DNA of 64,000 nucleotides from Serinus canaria (taxonomy: Eukaryota; Chordata; Aves; Passeriformes; Fringillidae): the NCBI RefSeq assembly GCF_022539315.1, contig NC_066316.1, positions 52,453,994-52,517,993 on the forward strand. The letters are read 5' to 3'. The notes beneath the pieces are model-generated. The model was given only the letters and a program-made list of their open reading frames with translations. It did not search any database and was not told the origin of the DNA. Each line of letters begins with the position of its first letter. The first letter of the stretch is position 1. The position numbers were made by a program, and so were the translations under genes. Positions 25,866-39,100 of the stretch are shown one piece after another.

Positions 25866-28800
25866 CTAACTGTGGAAATCCTCACCTGACACATTTTTTC
25901 TTACTTTCATTGGCATCCACCACTGAGGACCAACACTGAGTGATCTCTTTCCAGTGCCTGGCACCACTGGGATGAGGAAGGGCTATCTGGCTGCCAGGTT
26001 TACAGGAAGCAAATGATGCATCTACTCAGGATACCTCACGAGCTACTTTTCAAATTTCTCTTCTACTGAAAGAGGGAGGAGTGGTTTTGTCGTGGTGCAT
26101 TTGGACTCACTCTGGCCAGCAGCTCTGGTCTTTTCTTGGGTGAGCCCTGAGTATACAAAAAAGTAGTGCTACAGCAGGTAAATTATCTGCTGCTCTTTCT
26201 GTGAGAGATATCTTATTTGCTGCTCTCTTACTGTGAGAGATATTAAGTCACTTGCCTAATTAATACAGGTGATTGCTGAGATACCTAAGTGCAGCTGAAG
26301 CAGAAAAAGATTCTGTTACATCATCTTGGTTTGTCTTAATCACTTCAAAGGGTTTAATGTCTTTTTGTGTCTCTCAGCACATAAAAAATAAAAAAACAGA
26401 AGTCACAAAGCATCCTAGAACTGTATGGAATGTTTCTGGAGCATTACAAAGGTTGTCTCTCTGAAACCAGAAAGTTAAGCTGGTTGCTAAGACTAAATGA
26501 AAATTGAATTGAAATAGAACTTGTGATTACAAAACATACCTCTGGGGGTTTTGTACTTTTATCTACCAGCTTCTCTTTTGTTATGCCAATCAAACGTCAG
26601 TTATGTTTTTAGTAACTTCTTTTTCTTAGCTAATACTTTCCAGCATTTTACTACCTTCCCTCTGCCTTTTGCTTACTCCCTCTTTGCAGATCTTTGTTCA
26701 GCATCTCTACTTCCCTTCCTTTCAAACTCCTCTTGGTTCTCTGCATGCCATACCTGTGACAATGACTCTACAGATAACTCCACCTGGAAAAGAAGTAATA
26801 TCTACCTCTTCAGGGACAAAATAAGCATTGAACTACTTTAGTTATGTCTTTAATATGTGCTTCTCCAGTCCTTCCACCTCTTATTACTGCAGAACAATAT
26901 AATGATTAGACACTTGGTGTCTTCTTTGGGCATCAACCTGTCAAGGCACTGCTAAAATAGAATTCTAATGCTATATAAATAACTTGTTTGTTGATCAATT
27001 TTACAGCGCTTTTATTGTAATCTTTAAAAAAGCCATACTGAATCTAAAGTTACTATTTCTGCAGGACAGGACAAACCAAAGCTGTCCATCACATTTCATA
27101 GCTGCAGTGATTGAAATAACATTCCAGCTAAAGTACACCAACAAAATTGCAATGACAGTTTATGACCAAAAAAAATCACATGGGACTCTTGCTGTTGTAG
27201 TTCTCTCTGAAAGACATGTGTCACTCATGCAGAACACATTCTTAATTCTCCTCAAGAGTCCCTCAACTCCATTAATACAACAGAAAACTGGAAACAAGAG
27301 AGTGAATGGAAGAGCAAAGTTTAATATTGCTCAATGCACTAAATTTCCTTGGTGTTGTGCCTGTTAGCACAGGTTAAATACTGCTACTCTAGTATTTTCC
27401 TAAGTGCTTTTCTAAGCTTATATTTTTCTATCCCAAGTTGTTTGTGAAACAGCTTCTAAAATAGTGCTCTAGGTGCAAGACACAGAAAGATAAAAGCTGA
27501 TCTACTCGGTCCTCCAAGAGAGAACTAGTTTACAAAGGCATCCTTGATCTTTATTTAGCACTGAAACTCATGCCATTTTACAAAAGATCAATCAGTACAA
27601 GCAAAAAAGGCAAGAAAATAGAGGAAATGTGAGAAACATAGAGACAGTAAAGTCTTTTGGAAATAGCTCTTGCTTCTGGATTGTCACGTCAGAGACATCT
27701 GGAACCCAAAACACTCTTTCACAGCAAATTGCAAATAGCCGATATACAGAAGAATGCATTGGAATATGGAGATAAGTCAGTAAAAAAAAGCAAAATTAGA
27801 AGCAAAATATTTATTTGACTATCCCCAGGATATGTGTGCAATTAAATTTTATGATCAACTTTCAAGATTTTCCCACACAGAATTCAAGTCGACTGACCTT
27901 CTTTCTGTCCTAACTCTTGTTATTTCCTGCTAGTTATCACAAAATAGCAGTATCCTTGGCATCATTCAAAGAGATTTCCTACTTCTTTCCACACAACGCA
28001 AGAAAAGAACAAAGAGATTCTTCTTGGTTTAGTGACAATTAAATGATGCAGCCGCCTGCACGGTGGCACAGGCTGAAGTAGAAGTGTGTGACTGCTATTC
28101 CCTTGGTGTTTGGAGCAGTCTTGTTGGACTCATGCTTATCTTTGAAAGCAGGAAAGGAACATCTTAAAATAAAAGCTCAGAGGGGCCAGTAGGGAACCAG
28201 CTGGCAATACTCTAGTTTTGAAAACATCTTGTGAGCCAGGTTGCTCTTACTAAAGAGGACGATTTAGATTCATAAAGTTAGGTGTAAGGTCAAGTGCTCA
28301 AACACATCAAACTTACCATGACTGCCTCAAGTATAGTCTGTGTCTTCACTTATGGGCAGGGTGGGGGTCAATGTTTTTCGGGATTAATCATCACTCAAGA
28401 AATTAGGAATTTGAGGGAGGGACAGCAGATCAGGTCCCAGCCCTGGCAATATACTGTAGATTAAATGTGTCTCAATAGTCAAGGGGAGGGGAATAATCTT
28501 ATGATGCTTCCTTTCCACTGAATCTCTGCAGAAGGGCAGGCACTGAGAGAAGACATGCAAGTGCTCACAGAACTTCACAACAGGAGGTTCTTGATGCAGA
28601 AAAAATTATAGAAATTAGAGGGAATAGAAGTTATTGCCTTTAGTTAGAGACCATGAATTTGTGACCTGCCCTGGTTAAACTTAGAGAATAAACTACATGA
28701 TTTAATGGCTCCCTTTAAAAAATAAACCATTACTTTCTTGCATTTATGTGATTTTTTTTGTACCAAACTCTCCAAACCTCCCACTATCATTCTCTCTTTG

Positions 28801-30589
28801 ATATACAGGTCCAGAGCAACTGGTACAGTCCTCCTAATCTTATTTCTCTCTTTTATTCCCGCTCTTCCCATCTTCTGCTTCTTACACAAATAATCCTGTT
28901 ATCAATTTTCAGCATCTGCATGATCAGAACAACCAGGTCCTATTTATATGTCAGAGCACTGAGCAATTCAGCCCACTACACAGTTATAGTACTCCAGGAT
29001 CTCTTTCAGCTCCCATTAGGTTTGAAAATGAGATTTTGACTGCTTTGACTTACAATTCAGGGCAAGTAACACACTAATGGTGGAAACCATACTGCAGATA
29101 CAGTGGCATCAAACACACACAATATCAAGGAATAAAAACACAGTTTGTCACCGATCCTGTGACTGTACCTGTACTTCTGTTTAGCACAAGTCCCTGTGTG
29201 CCACCCAGAGCCACCTGCCCCGCACAGCCCCATTCTGTGCTGTGCCGTGTGACTGCTCCCCACGCACAGAGGCAGAGCAGTGCTCCTTGAGCTGCTTCTC
29301 CAAACCAACAACAGGGACAGGAAGGACCAGTGAAGGGAAATTCCCAATGACAGCATCTTTATTTCTCCCCCGTGAAGGGTCAGAGCACAGCAGAGATGTT
29401 GCAGGGTCAATGGCATACTGAAGACCTAATAATAAAAAAGGGACTCTCTTGCAAAGTGCCAAGAAGGGACAGGACTGCTTGACACCTTGTGCTGCTGCAT
29501 GTAATTAGATATCTCAGATTTAAACAGCCAGATTTTCTGCTAAGCTTTGGGACAACCAAGAATCAGGTTGTACCTGCTGACATTAATTTTTCGACTGCAA
29601 TGCAATCCAATCTGAGTGTTCAGATTGGAAACCTCTTCCCCATTGTGTCAGAGCTGGACTGCTAATCTCCTGGCAATAATGCCAGGCACATCCTCTCCTA
29701 CTGATTCCTGGAAAGAAGACATATGTGTCATTTCTATTTATTCATGAAGATCCTCATCATGTTAGACAAAGTGGCCACAAACATGCATGTAGATATATCA
29801 TGTACGGAAAAACATTACTTGGATTCTGTCCTATATAATCCTTTATAAATTAAAAATATCAGCTGAGGTGGGAAGATTGTGTTTTAACTCACATTTTAAA
29901 GGCAGCTACTACTTTTGCTCTTCATCAACTACTTTAAACACCTTCTACAAAAGCAGTTTGCTTTACTGGCCATGCATTGCCAGGTGGAACATACTTGTTG
30001 TGGTAAAGTCAGACAGGAAGCAACAGCCCTCAGAGAAAAGTTTGGCTGTCCAATAGTCACCTTTCTCAAAAATGAACTGTCATTTGACTAAAGGACACAA
30101 ACTTCTAATAGAGAAATAAAAAACAACTGAAAGTTAAAGTTTAACCAAGTTAAGTACTTTAAGAAAAATACAAATCCTATGTATTAGGAGGTAGTAAGTG
30201 TAGTAAATCCCTCTTCCACACAGGAAAAAAAATTAAAAAAATTTTTTTAAAAGTTGTGTGTCCCGTAGGTGTCAATGACAGCTCAAGGCTTGACCTCGGC
30301 AAGCTGTCAGCCACCTGAAGAGAGATGGAAAACTGTGTAAACCGTGCTGCGGGGGCTTCTGTCAGCGCGGGGCTTGATGCAGGCGTCGAGACCCGTGTGC
30401 GAGTGGCGGTCGCACCTTTTGGAGCAGCAGTTGTTTTTCCACTCGGGAACAAACCTCCCGGACCACGACCCGTGTCTCTCGTCACGGGGGTGCACTGCCC
30501 GCTGCCCCAGGCTCTACCCTGAAAGCCCCGTGAGGGCTGCGGGGCTGGAGAGAGGCACGAAGGGGAGATGAGGAGATGTCCCCTCCTCC
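25866..30589. other. Non-coding stretch, probably intronic
   Basis: AT-rich sequence without a recognisable exon. The longest plus-strand ORF (127 codons, 26,984-27,367) matches nothing known and has no splice context. A 30-32 bp imperfect tandem duplication lies at 26,183-26,244. From about 30,240 the GC content rises into the CpG island. Confidence 0.45.
26183..26244. repeat. Imperfect 30-32 bp tandem duplication
   Basis: Two adjacent copies share the pattern TTATYTGCTGCTCT...CTGTGAGAGATAT (26,183-26,212 and 26,213-26,244). They differ by a few substitutions and a 2-bp insertion. This looks like a local slippage or duplication event. Confidence 0.75.
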
Positions 30590-31400
30590 TCCAAATTCGC
30601 GGTCCTGCGGCCTTTCTGCGCCCGGAGGCAAGAGGGGCCGGGGCGGACGCCCATCCAGGGGCTCCGGTGCGCGACGCTGCGGGCGGACAAGCGGGAGAGC
30701 CTGCACGGCAGCCGGGGCGTGAGGAAAGTCGAGGGGGACAAGGGGAAAACAAATAAGTAAAGACGAAACTCTCCTCCTGAAGGCGGACACATTGTGGCAC
30801 AGTTTTCCTGCGGCGGCGGGCCCGGTCCGACAGCCCCGGTGCTTGGCGCCCGCCCCCCAGCGCCCGGCCCGGAGCGGGCCCCCCGCTCCCCCGAGCGCCC
30901 CGGCAACGCTGCGGGACGGCGGAGCGCCCCCGGCCCGGCCCCGCACGCCGGTCCCGCTCACCTCATGGCCCAGCTCCGCGGGCGCCGCCCGCTCCCCCAG
31001 CGCCGGGCCGGGGAGCGCAGCGGCAGCAGTGGCGGCTCCTCCCGTCCCCGCGGCGGTGCCCGGCCCCGGGGAGACGCCTGGCGGCGGGGCGGCGGCGGGC
31101 GGGCCGGGGGAGGGCCGGGACGAGGGGCGGCCGCGCCTTCTCCTCTCCCCGCTCCGCCCCTGCGGAGCGCCTGGACGGGGCGGAGGGGTGAGCCCCGGGC
31201 GGAGCGCGGGGACGGCCCGGGGATGCGGCTCCGCCGCCGCCGGTGCCCGGGCGCTCGCTGTGCGGTGGCGCCAGCGGGAAGCTTGTTCTCAGGGGAGTGC
31301 GGGTGCCGCGGCGGTCGATACTGCCTCTGCCGGGGCCGCGGAGTTGCCCGTGCTTGTGAGGATCCACAGAACGTCCTGACCTGCACTGCTGGTGGTTAAC
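30590..31400. promoter_or_regulatory. CpG island, candidate EZR promoter
   Basis: A sharply bounded, very GC- and CpG-rich block carries many GGGCGG-type Sp1/KLF boxes and G-runs (densest about 30,800-31,250). No TATA box is obvious, as is normal for housekeeping CpG promoters. Long ORFs in all frames here are composition artefacts. The block lies about 1.6 kb beyond the 3' end of RSPH3. In human the next gene on that side is EZR on the same strand, so its 5' end would be expected here. Divergent antisense transcription is also possible. Confidence 0.7.
30962..31300 (-). other. EZR: Candidate untranslated first exon of EZR (minus strand)
   Basis: On the minus strand the sequence GGGCCATGAG is followed directly by GTGAGC, a good splice donor at 30,961/30,962 inside the CpG island. 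This fits a 5' exon of a minus-strand gene. The upstream limit (about 31,300) is a guess, since no initiator element decides it. EZR encodes ezrin, a FERM-domain linker between the membrane and actin. No ezrin coding exon was found in the remaining 30.9 kb to the left, so the identity rests on synteny (EZR-RSPH3-TAGAP in human) and on the known large first intron of EZR. It could instead be the first exon of a non-coding RNA. Confidence 0.35.
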
Positions 31401-31611
31401 TACTTCCCAGGAAGGCAACTCACAGCATTTAGAATGTCCTGCACACACGTCCCGGTTTTGCTTCCTTTACTTGGGGTCCAGTGTCAGACTCGCACCCCAG
31501 CAGGCCGAAGGGGAAGGCAGTTTGCGCACTTCCCCTGAAGCAACCAGTGTCTTTTCTTGTACTGTCGGGGGTCAGCCCTGAGGAGATGATTCCACCTCCT
31601 CCGTTACCACC
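31401..31611. other. Unassigned flank of the CpG island
   Basis: Moderate GC content with no coding signal. It links the CpG island to the CR1 fragment that follows. Confidence 0.4.
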
Positions 31612-31735
31612 AAGCTGGATGGGACTTTGAGCAACCTGACCTACTTAAAGATGTCCCTGCTCAGGGCAGGCGTGGGATTGCACCAGATGATCTATAAGGC
31701 CCCTTCCAACTCAAACTACTCTGGTCGTTCTATGA
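31612..31735 (+). repeat. CR1 LINE 3'-end fragment
   Basis: A short 5'-truncated CR1 copy reads AAGCTGGATGGGACTTTGAG, then CCAGATGATCTATAAGGCCC, and ends TTCTATGA. This is the plus-strand CR1 3' signature. Confidence 0.85.
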
Positions 31736-33002
31736 GCCAGTGTGGACTGCACTGGGTAATTCAAGTATTGGATCCTCATGCTATAAATGAGTAAATTTTG
31801 CAAAAGTTCGACACCATTGGGGTTCAGCAGAGGAGGGAAGTTCAGACACCCGTCAGTAGTGCAGGGTGTGCAATGACAAAAGGTGACACCAGCAGTGTCC
31901 TTCCCGGCGTTTCTCCATCCGGATTGCCGTGGGCTGTCCTGCCCTCTAGTGCCTGCAGCGCCCGCTCCATCTGGCCCTGCTCCGCTCCCTCCTCACTCAC
32001 GCACCCAGAGGCTGCAGAGCCCCGTGCAACCCCCGTGCCCCTGTGGGTGCAGAGCTGTCCACCCTGCGGCCCTACGTGCCTGCCGGGGACAGCTGCTGCT
32101 GGGAACACTGACCCAGCAACGACACGGTGTTGCTGCAATGTAGCACAGATGTACTTCTGTGCGGGGGACTGCCCCACCTGAGGAACTGGCCTGTGAACGG
32201 ACAACTAACTAACTACACATGGCAGTGAAGGCACATTTTGTCAGTCCTGTCTGGTACTGTTTCCAGTGAACCGGCAGGAAAGGACGATTACAAAGAAAAC
32301 CGAGACTGCACTTAGCATGTAGATCCAGCCCCTCACCTCCAGGAGGGGCTCTAAGAGAGGATGCTGAGGAGGATTTTGCACAGTCAGAAATTCCCAGGGG
32401 CAGGTAACTCTTTGAACTTGGCAAGCCTGAGTAACAGCTGCTTTGGCTCCATTACCTGCTGAGATGTCCATTCAAGTTTGTGAGAAAAGGAAAGACTAAC
32501 ATGAGTCAAAAGTAATTTCTTTAATTGCTGTATTAACTACCTTTCAAAATAAGGAAAGTAAGGAAATATTTTTCCAAGAACATTATCAAAGCACTTGCAA
32601 AGATTATTATGATGCTCTCAACATCCTTCTCATGACCTTCTAGCACAGGGTGTGGGACAGCATTACTTTTCAACGGTAAATCTCCCAGGTTTCGATGGAT
32701 TGGATAGTGTAAAAGGAGACAGAATTTCCATGCCATTCATTGCACTAGTAACTTCTCTCTTGATTCTAGCAGCCTGAAACCAGCAACTCTAGCATACAGA
32801 AAACATGTTTTAATGCTCTACTGTTGCTTAGGTTCATGCTTCAGCATGGCTAGGGCACAATACCTGTAAATAGATAGGAATTAATTCCTTATTTCTAAGC
32901 CAGTGGTCTCCATTTACTTGATGACTTGCCTGTTTGTTACTCAGTTTCCAAATCTGCTGTTCCTTCTTGACCTTATTCTTCTAACAGAGAAGAGGTGGAA
33001 TC
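31736..33002. other. Intergenic gap and RSPH3 3'UTR
   Basis: No coding exon is recognisable. A GC-richer patch at about 31,880-32,190 has open frames on both strands but no homology that I recognise. The right part is the RSPH3 3'UTR. A minus-strand ATTAAA (plus-strand TTTAAT at 32,810-32,815) about 190 bases past the stop codon is a plausible polyadenylation signal. Confidence 0.4.
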
Positions 33003-33199
33003 TCAAGGCTCTTCCTCAGCAACAGGTTGGTCAGTCTCTTCTTTCTCAGCAACTGGTTGGTCAGCAGCATCCTCCTCACCAGACATCTTGGGATCTGCAT
33101 CTGTTGTCCCGGGCTCTTCAGCATGTGCCCTTGTTTGAGCAGGTGGAGGTGGATGGCTAAATTCATCTAAGCGCTTTTCAACCACCATACGAATCAAAG
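33003..33199 (-). CDS. RSPH3: RSPH3 last coding exon (residues 316-380)
   Basis: It begins LIRMVVEKRLDEF (human LIREVVEKRL) and then runs into a lineage-specific acidic, Pro/Glu-rich tail. The tail contains two near-copies of a DQPVAE unit just before the TGA stop at 33,005-33,003. Human RSPH3 has a longer, different tail here. Confidence 0.93.
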
Positions 33200-36100
33200 C
33201 TGAAACAGAGATAGCCACCATTTACAACCCCAGAGAAAAAAACCCTATAATTTAAGAATATTTTTGTATATATTACTGACCTAGAAATCCCTAAAGAGGG
33301 AAATAACCCTGAAATAACTCTGAAAATGAAGAAATATCTAAGGACTGGAGCAAGACAATGGTATCTAGTTAAAAACTTAAACAGATTTAACAAGAATACG
33401 ATAGATATTCTCATCACTATTATAGCCTGCAGCAACATTCTCCTTAGGATGTTGACGCAGTAGTCACATACAATATTTTTTTCTTAAAGAAGAGACATTT
33501 CCCTTCCTTCTGAAGAGATGCATGAAGAAGTGATCCTTGAGTGTACATGTATCAGCATAAAATACCTAACACACCAGCTTTAATTGTCCAAATCATATTA
33601 CATCTTAACAAGTAAAATTCAGGGTCCTAATTAAACTAAAAATAAACCAAAGGAAGCAAACATACTTGTAATACCAACCCAAAATCCCAGCAAGAGGAAA
33701 ACTATAGGAATGAAGATGTTATGCAAGTGTAAAAAAGTGGTTTGATCTAGGAGTGCACTGCTGAGCACACGTGCACCATACTTTTGTGCTTCTACACAAG
33801 ACAGAATCCAGGTTTTTCAGGTGTTTCAACTACACCCTCTAAACTAATAAAAGAGCCCAGATATTTAGCCTGAACTAGCCAAAGACTGATATTTCAATCT
33901 ATTTCAAAAGCAAGGACATGGTTATTGACTGATAAGGAGGTAAGCCCTTGTTTTGATGAAAGATATTGGTCACCTCACTTCTCAGTCAACCATGGCCTGC
34001 CATCATCCTCCTTTTAATGTAGGAAAATAATCCATAGCTCCATGAGCTTACACAACAAATTAAGACACTTTCATGGTATACATGTGGCAATATACAAGAT
34101 GGACTTTTCTGTTCCCACTGGCTCAGTCAGGTGCACTACAGAGAACACTACAGCAGTGTAAAACAGAGGAAGTATAAGCTTTATAGCCAAAAAAAAGAAT
34201 TGTGTTCTTTAACCATTCTGTTCCTGACATAGGTGTTGTATCTCCCAGCATTAACAAACCTCAAACAGTATAGTTGGAAGAGAGGGGATAGTGCATGACT
34301 GACACTTCCATTATTTCAGCTGAAAATCACTTACCTAGTTGTATGTAGTAGTAGTTTTCCAACATTAAAACATGTTAATATAGTAAAAAAACCAAACCAA
34401 ATCAACAAACAAATGCTAACAAACAAAACACCCAACACAAAGAAACATGGAGTTTTTCCTAAAATGACACTTCCTACCTTAACCCACAGTGACCATATAA
34501 ATGCGACATTTGTTCTGACCAGCAAAAAGACAATCAAGAACATCAGGCAGCCCAGATTACATTCCAGGATTTGGTAACTTACAGTCAAGCATCGTCCTTC
34601 CCAGAACCTTCTTCTGTAGTTCTTCTTCCACTTCTGACATCAGCCATGGAAGGAATTCTGTCTCAATATCTGTCAGAATTTATCAGGAAGAAACAAAGGG
34701 AAATTGTCACTTTATAAAGGATGACCAACAGAACATGGTGGCTGTTTTATATTTGCTACGACAATTAAGGGATGACAATCCCCTGCCAAAGGGATCCCTT
34801 AATCCCTCCCCTGCCAAAAGACCTTGTTCTGTAAGAGTCACATGAAATCTCTCAGATGTTGTTTGGTTTCTAATCTCCAACCTCTCTTACTGAGGTTCAT
34901 GATCATTTATAGATTCAGAGCAGAGTCCTCTCAACTGCAGTTATTTTCAAAGAGGTCTGGCACCCTTGAAGGGCTTAGCACAGATGAGATACACAGTCAT
35001 GTTCCACTGAGATCTAAATAACTATCCTGAACAAGTCAGAAGAATAACATTTCCTGCCTTGCTTTCCAAAGACATTTGGCTTCTGGTCTGCTGAAGGCAT
35101 TTGTTCTGTCTAAGGAGTTCTTGTTTCTTATGTATTTCTCAAATGATACTTTTTGTACACTGTGATCCCAAAGCCTGCCCTGGTTCCAAAACACACACAG
35201 TTTCTGCATTGACCTGGAGAGTGTAACCATTCCCAAGCTGTGGTCTGTGCCAGTGTGGAGACTGGTGAAGCGGGGGGCAGCAAGATAGCTCATGAGAAAT
35301 GCTGCTGGTTCTAAGGGCTTGGAAGTCACTGATATACAATTCCAAAATTATTTTCAGGGCCTAATTCTAATTGACTAATTTGTCACTTGTTCTGATAATC
35401 TTTAAAAAATATTCAGAATGACACACTGATTTCTTTGTCTGATCTATAAAAATACACGTACTTCAGTTTGGATCTGCCTCCCAATCCTAACCACCCATTT
35501 GTTTCTGTCCAGCTCCAAAGTAGCTCTTCTCATTGCCACACTGTCAGCTCTTGCTTATTCTTCACTATTTGTACAGATGAGCAATAATGTTTTTTGTGTT
35601 CAGCCACAAACATAAATGAATAGTCTTATTACGTTATTCTAAATAATAGGATAAGATGCTATGTTTCATGGTTGTTTTGAGCTTTATATAACTTTGCTCC
35701 CATATTTAAAAAGAAAAAACAAAACAGACCTCTTTCTATAGGGTCATAAAAAAATCCACTGTCATGAAGATTGTTGAAAACTGAGGGAATGAGATCAGCC
35801 AGGTAACGCTGAGCAAATGCCCGAGCTGCAATTTTCTCTGCAGTCTCTTTCTGTTTCCGCAGCTTTTCCAGGTGCTCCAGCCTGCGACGTTCCTGTCAAG
35901 GTAATTATGCATGTAAAACTTAGAGGCCTTTAGCTGTGACTCCTTTGATCTAGATTTTGAAGAATTATCACTGTGCATGTCCCAAAAATACCAAAGATAG
36001 TATGATCTCTACCTGGTTTTGCAGTCTCTAACTTCCACTGAACTTCCTCACATGAAAGAGTGCTTGAAAGCAAGTTTGTACCTAATCTATGGAGTATTAA

Positions 36101-39100
36101 AATCCCCCAAATTACAAGGAAACACATTTCTGTAGTATTCCTTTTCTGAATTTGACAAGTCTTTAAAATAAGGGCATCACAGCTGGCCAAATGAAACCCT
36201 TCTTTGATGCCTTAGTATACATTAATCTCATTATTTTTTGCTTTATTATTGCAAATCAAGCTGGTTATTTGCCTTGGAATATGATGAAATTTGGCTAAGT
36301 ATTTCCCAAACTTTTTATCTTCCAATATTATATCCTATTGCACATACAAAAAGATTAAAACTCAAATTGGTTCAGGAAACCATTAGTAAATACAATTATA
36401 CAAGTCTGATAAATAGCAAGTAATTAACACCTTCTCTGTTTACTTCTATTTACTAAATATTACTAATATGGCATAATACTTTGCAATCTTGAGATGTACA
36501 TGTGCACACAGAGTAGAGCACGCATGGTGTGTGAAAGACCAGGTGTCTCTCTTACTTCCAAGCACTCTGATGGTTCAGCACTTATTATAATGAAAAGGCT
36601 TAAGAAACAGCTGTACCAGGTACAGAAGGAAATGCTGTTGGTTTTGATCTTTTGACCAGGTCAACTACACCAAGTCATTTAAACATGACTGCTCCAAATA
36701 AACACAACAGTGTGGTGCTGTTGTATGAGAGCAAGTGGCAGAATGCAGCTGTATCTCATCAAAATGCTTTAAGGTATGTCAAAGCTGACAGTTCCCTTTT
36801 GAGCATACCCAGTTTATATCACAGGCTGTTGTTCAGTACTGGGAATGTTTTTTTCCCTTCTGACAGGAAATCCCTTAGGAAGTCCTACCTTCTCCTCTCT
36901 GATTCGCCTGTCCTGCTCTTCCAAGCGCTGTAATTCAGCAAACTCTGCATTACGCAGTTCTGCGAAGGCACGCTGATGTGCCCACAGCTGGGACAGCTCC
37001 TCTTCTTCCATGACTTCCAGCAAAGCCTGCTCAACTGTTTTTCCAACCAACACCTCCAGGATCGGCTTCACTTCAATATCAAAGTCAAACAACTGAGGAT
37101 GGGAGTCAGAGAAACAGAGAGAAATGTCCCTTGGTCACAATTACTCTTAACAAGGATTGGCAAGGAGAAAAGGATGAACAAAGCCCTTGTACCAAAGTCA
37201 GGCTGGAGAAGTGCAGGTGGGGGACCAGTGTCAGCTAAGGCAGGGAGAATCATGAGTGTTGCTGGGGGTAAGTGGGAGTGGGCTGGCCTGAGACACCACC
37301 AGGCCTCCCACAGCCCCTGCCAGGGAGAAGCCAAGCACTTGCCTAGACCATTTTTTTGTGTTCCCAGTCCCTTCTTGGGCTGGACATGTTTTACAGAAGA
37401 GAGCATATCTCAACACTGTATTGCTTAGCTGAAAGCAGCAGAACCAGTGCACATGGCAACACATCTTCCTTAATTTTGCACTTAACCTCAAAGCAAACCT
37501 TGGTGAGTTGGGTTTGGGTGGGTTAGTTTTTTTTTGGCATATTCTGTGAGGATTAGTTCCTTCTGTTTCTACTTCAATTTTGCATCAGAAATGTGTTTTT
37601 GATGGGAGAGATATTTTGATAGTATTTGTGGACCTGACTTCATACCTCTCCTTTTTCTATTTGAGTGGCCACATCTTGTCCTGATTTGGCTGGTATGAAG
37701 AGTGGAGTGGGAGGTCTGTCCAAAAATTCATCTGTTTGACACTCTACATCAACCTCTATTATCCGATCACTAATCTCTTCCAAATACAGTTCTAGAAACA
37801 AAAGCACAATGAATACTCAACATGGGATTCCTTTCATTTTAGCTTTCAACTGTTTTTGATGACTATATCCTGAATTACATCCAAAGACTGCAACAAAATG
37901 CTTTCTATAAAGTTAGAAAAAAGGCCTCTCAAAACATAGGTCAATTTGCAGCAAAGGCCATCTGATGCTGTGTTCTCTGTAATGTCAGGTGCACTTCATG
38001 GAAGTGATTCCAAAAACAGTAGTTCACCTTAAGCAAAAGTTTTAAAACCTTCCATTTTAAGCATATATGAAATTTCTCTAATTAGTCTGAAAATGGAAAC
38101 AATAAATGAAGCAGTCTTGACTTTTTATTCAATAATAAAAAACAGAAAAACTGAAAAACAGACCTTCTGGGAAAATGTCACTAATCAGACAAGTTTAGAA
38201 CTTCTGATTCCAGCATTCTGTGATTTTAAACTGTGTGATTCTACCAACTTCATCACCAATTTAGCAAGTGAATATAGATCAACAAGCTTCTGTTTTCAAA
38301 TATATATAAAAAATGCAGCCTTTTACCTGTCTGCACGTGAACATGTACTCTGCCCTCCACCGGCTCCGGCGTTCCTGGCTGAATTTGCTCTTGTGTAAGC
38401 CTTCTGGTCAATGAGTGTTTCTGTGCTCTCCTCTGCTTTTTAGCCTCAAGGGTAAGGGACTCGGTACTCTGAGCAGGGGTAAAGAAGAAAGATACCCACA
38501 AAACAGAATACACTTTATACTTGAAAATTATATTCAATTGCCTCCAAAAAAAAAAGAAGGTTGCTCTTTGATTTTAATGTTAGCTATCTAGTATTTTGGA
38601 TTTACTTTCCTGATTCCTGGCCCTAAATTTTCACAGACTTAAAAGACTGTATGACATGAAATTAATAAGTTATGCTAGCTGCCTACAGGTACATAATAAT
38701 GGCATCTCATGCTAAGAGTAATAATTAATTATTTTCTTATTTGAAAGTGAATATTGTATACAGAACTTTGTTAGATAAAGTATATAAAAATGGTATGTTT
38801 TCAAATTTTGAGAGGTCAAATGGACTTAAGTCCAGTTATCATCCTATTAACAGAATTGTTTGCTAAATAAAAATTACAGACCAATTATTGCTGATGAAAC
38901 AAAAGAAACTCATAATAATTATTAAATTCAGTATTTTACTAATAGATTGAGATAAACATCAGATAAACATCACTGAACTTCTGAAACAAAATATGTAAAA
39001 TTCACTCTAAGAAATGGCCATTGAACAACACAAAGCTATTTTCAAACAGTAGCTTTTAAAAATACTGCTTTAAATTCATATATGATCAAATTATCTATGT

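Noticed and set aside
26900..26960. Minus-strand ATGCCCAAAG as a possible ezrin start exon
   Set aside because: The ezrin start exon should be followed directly by a splice donor after four codons. Here the frame continues without one and the next residues differ.
30792..31448. Long overlapping ORFs of 130-200 codons on both strands
   Set aside because: All frames are open because the CpG island is stop-poor. The Ala/Arg/Pro/Gly composition and the overlap on both strands mark them as artefacts.
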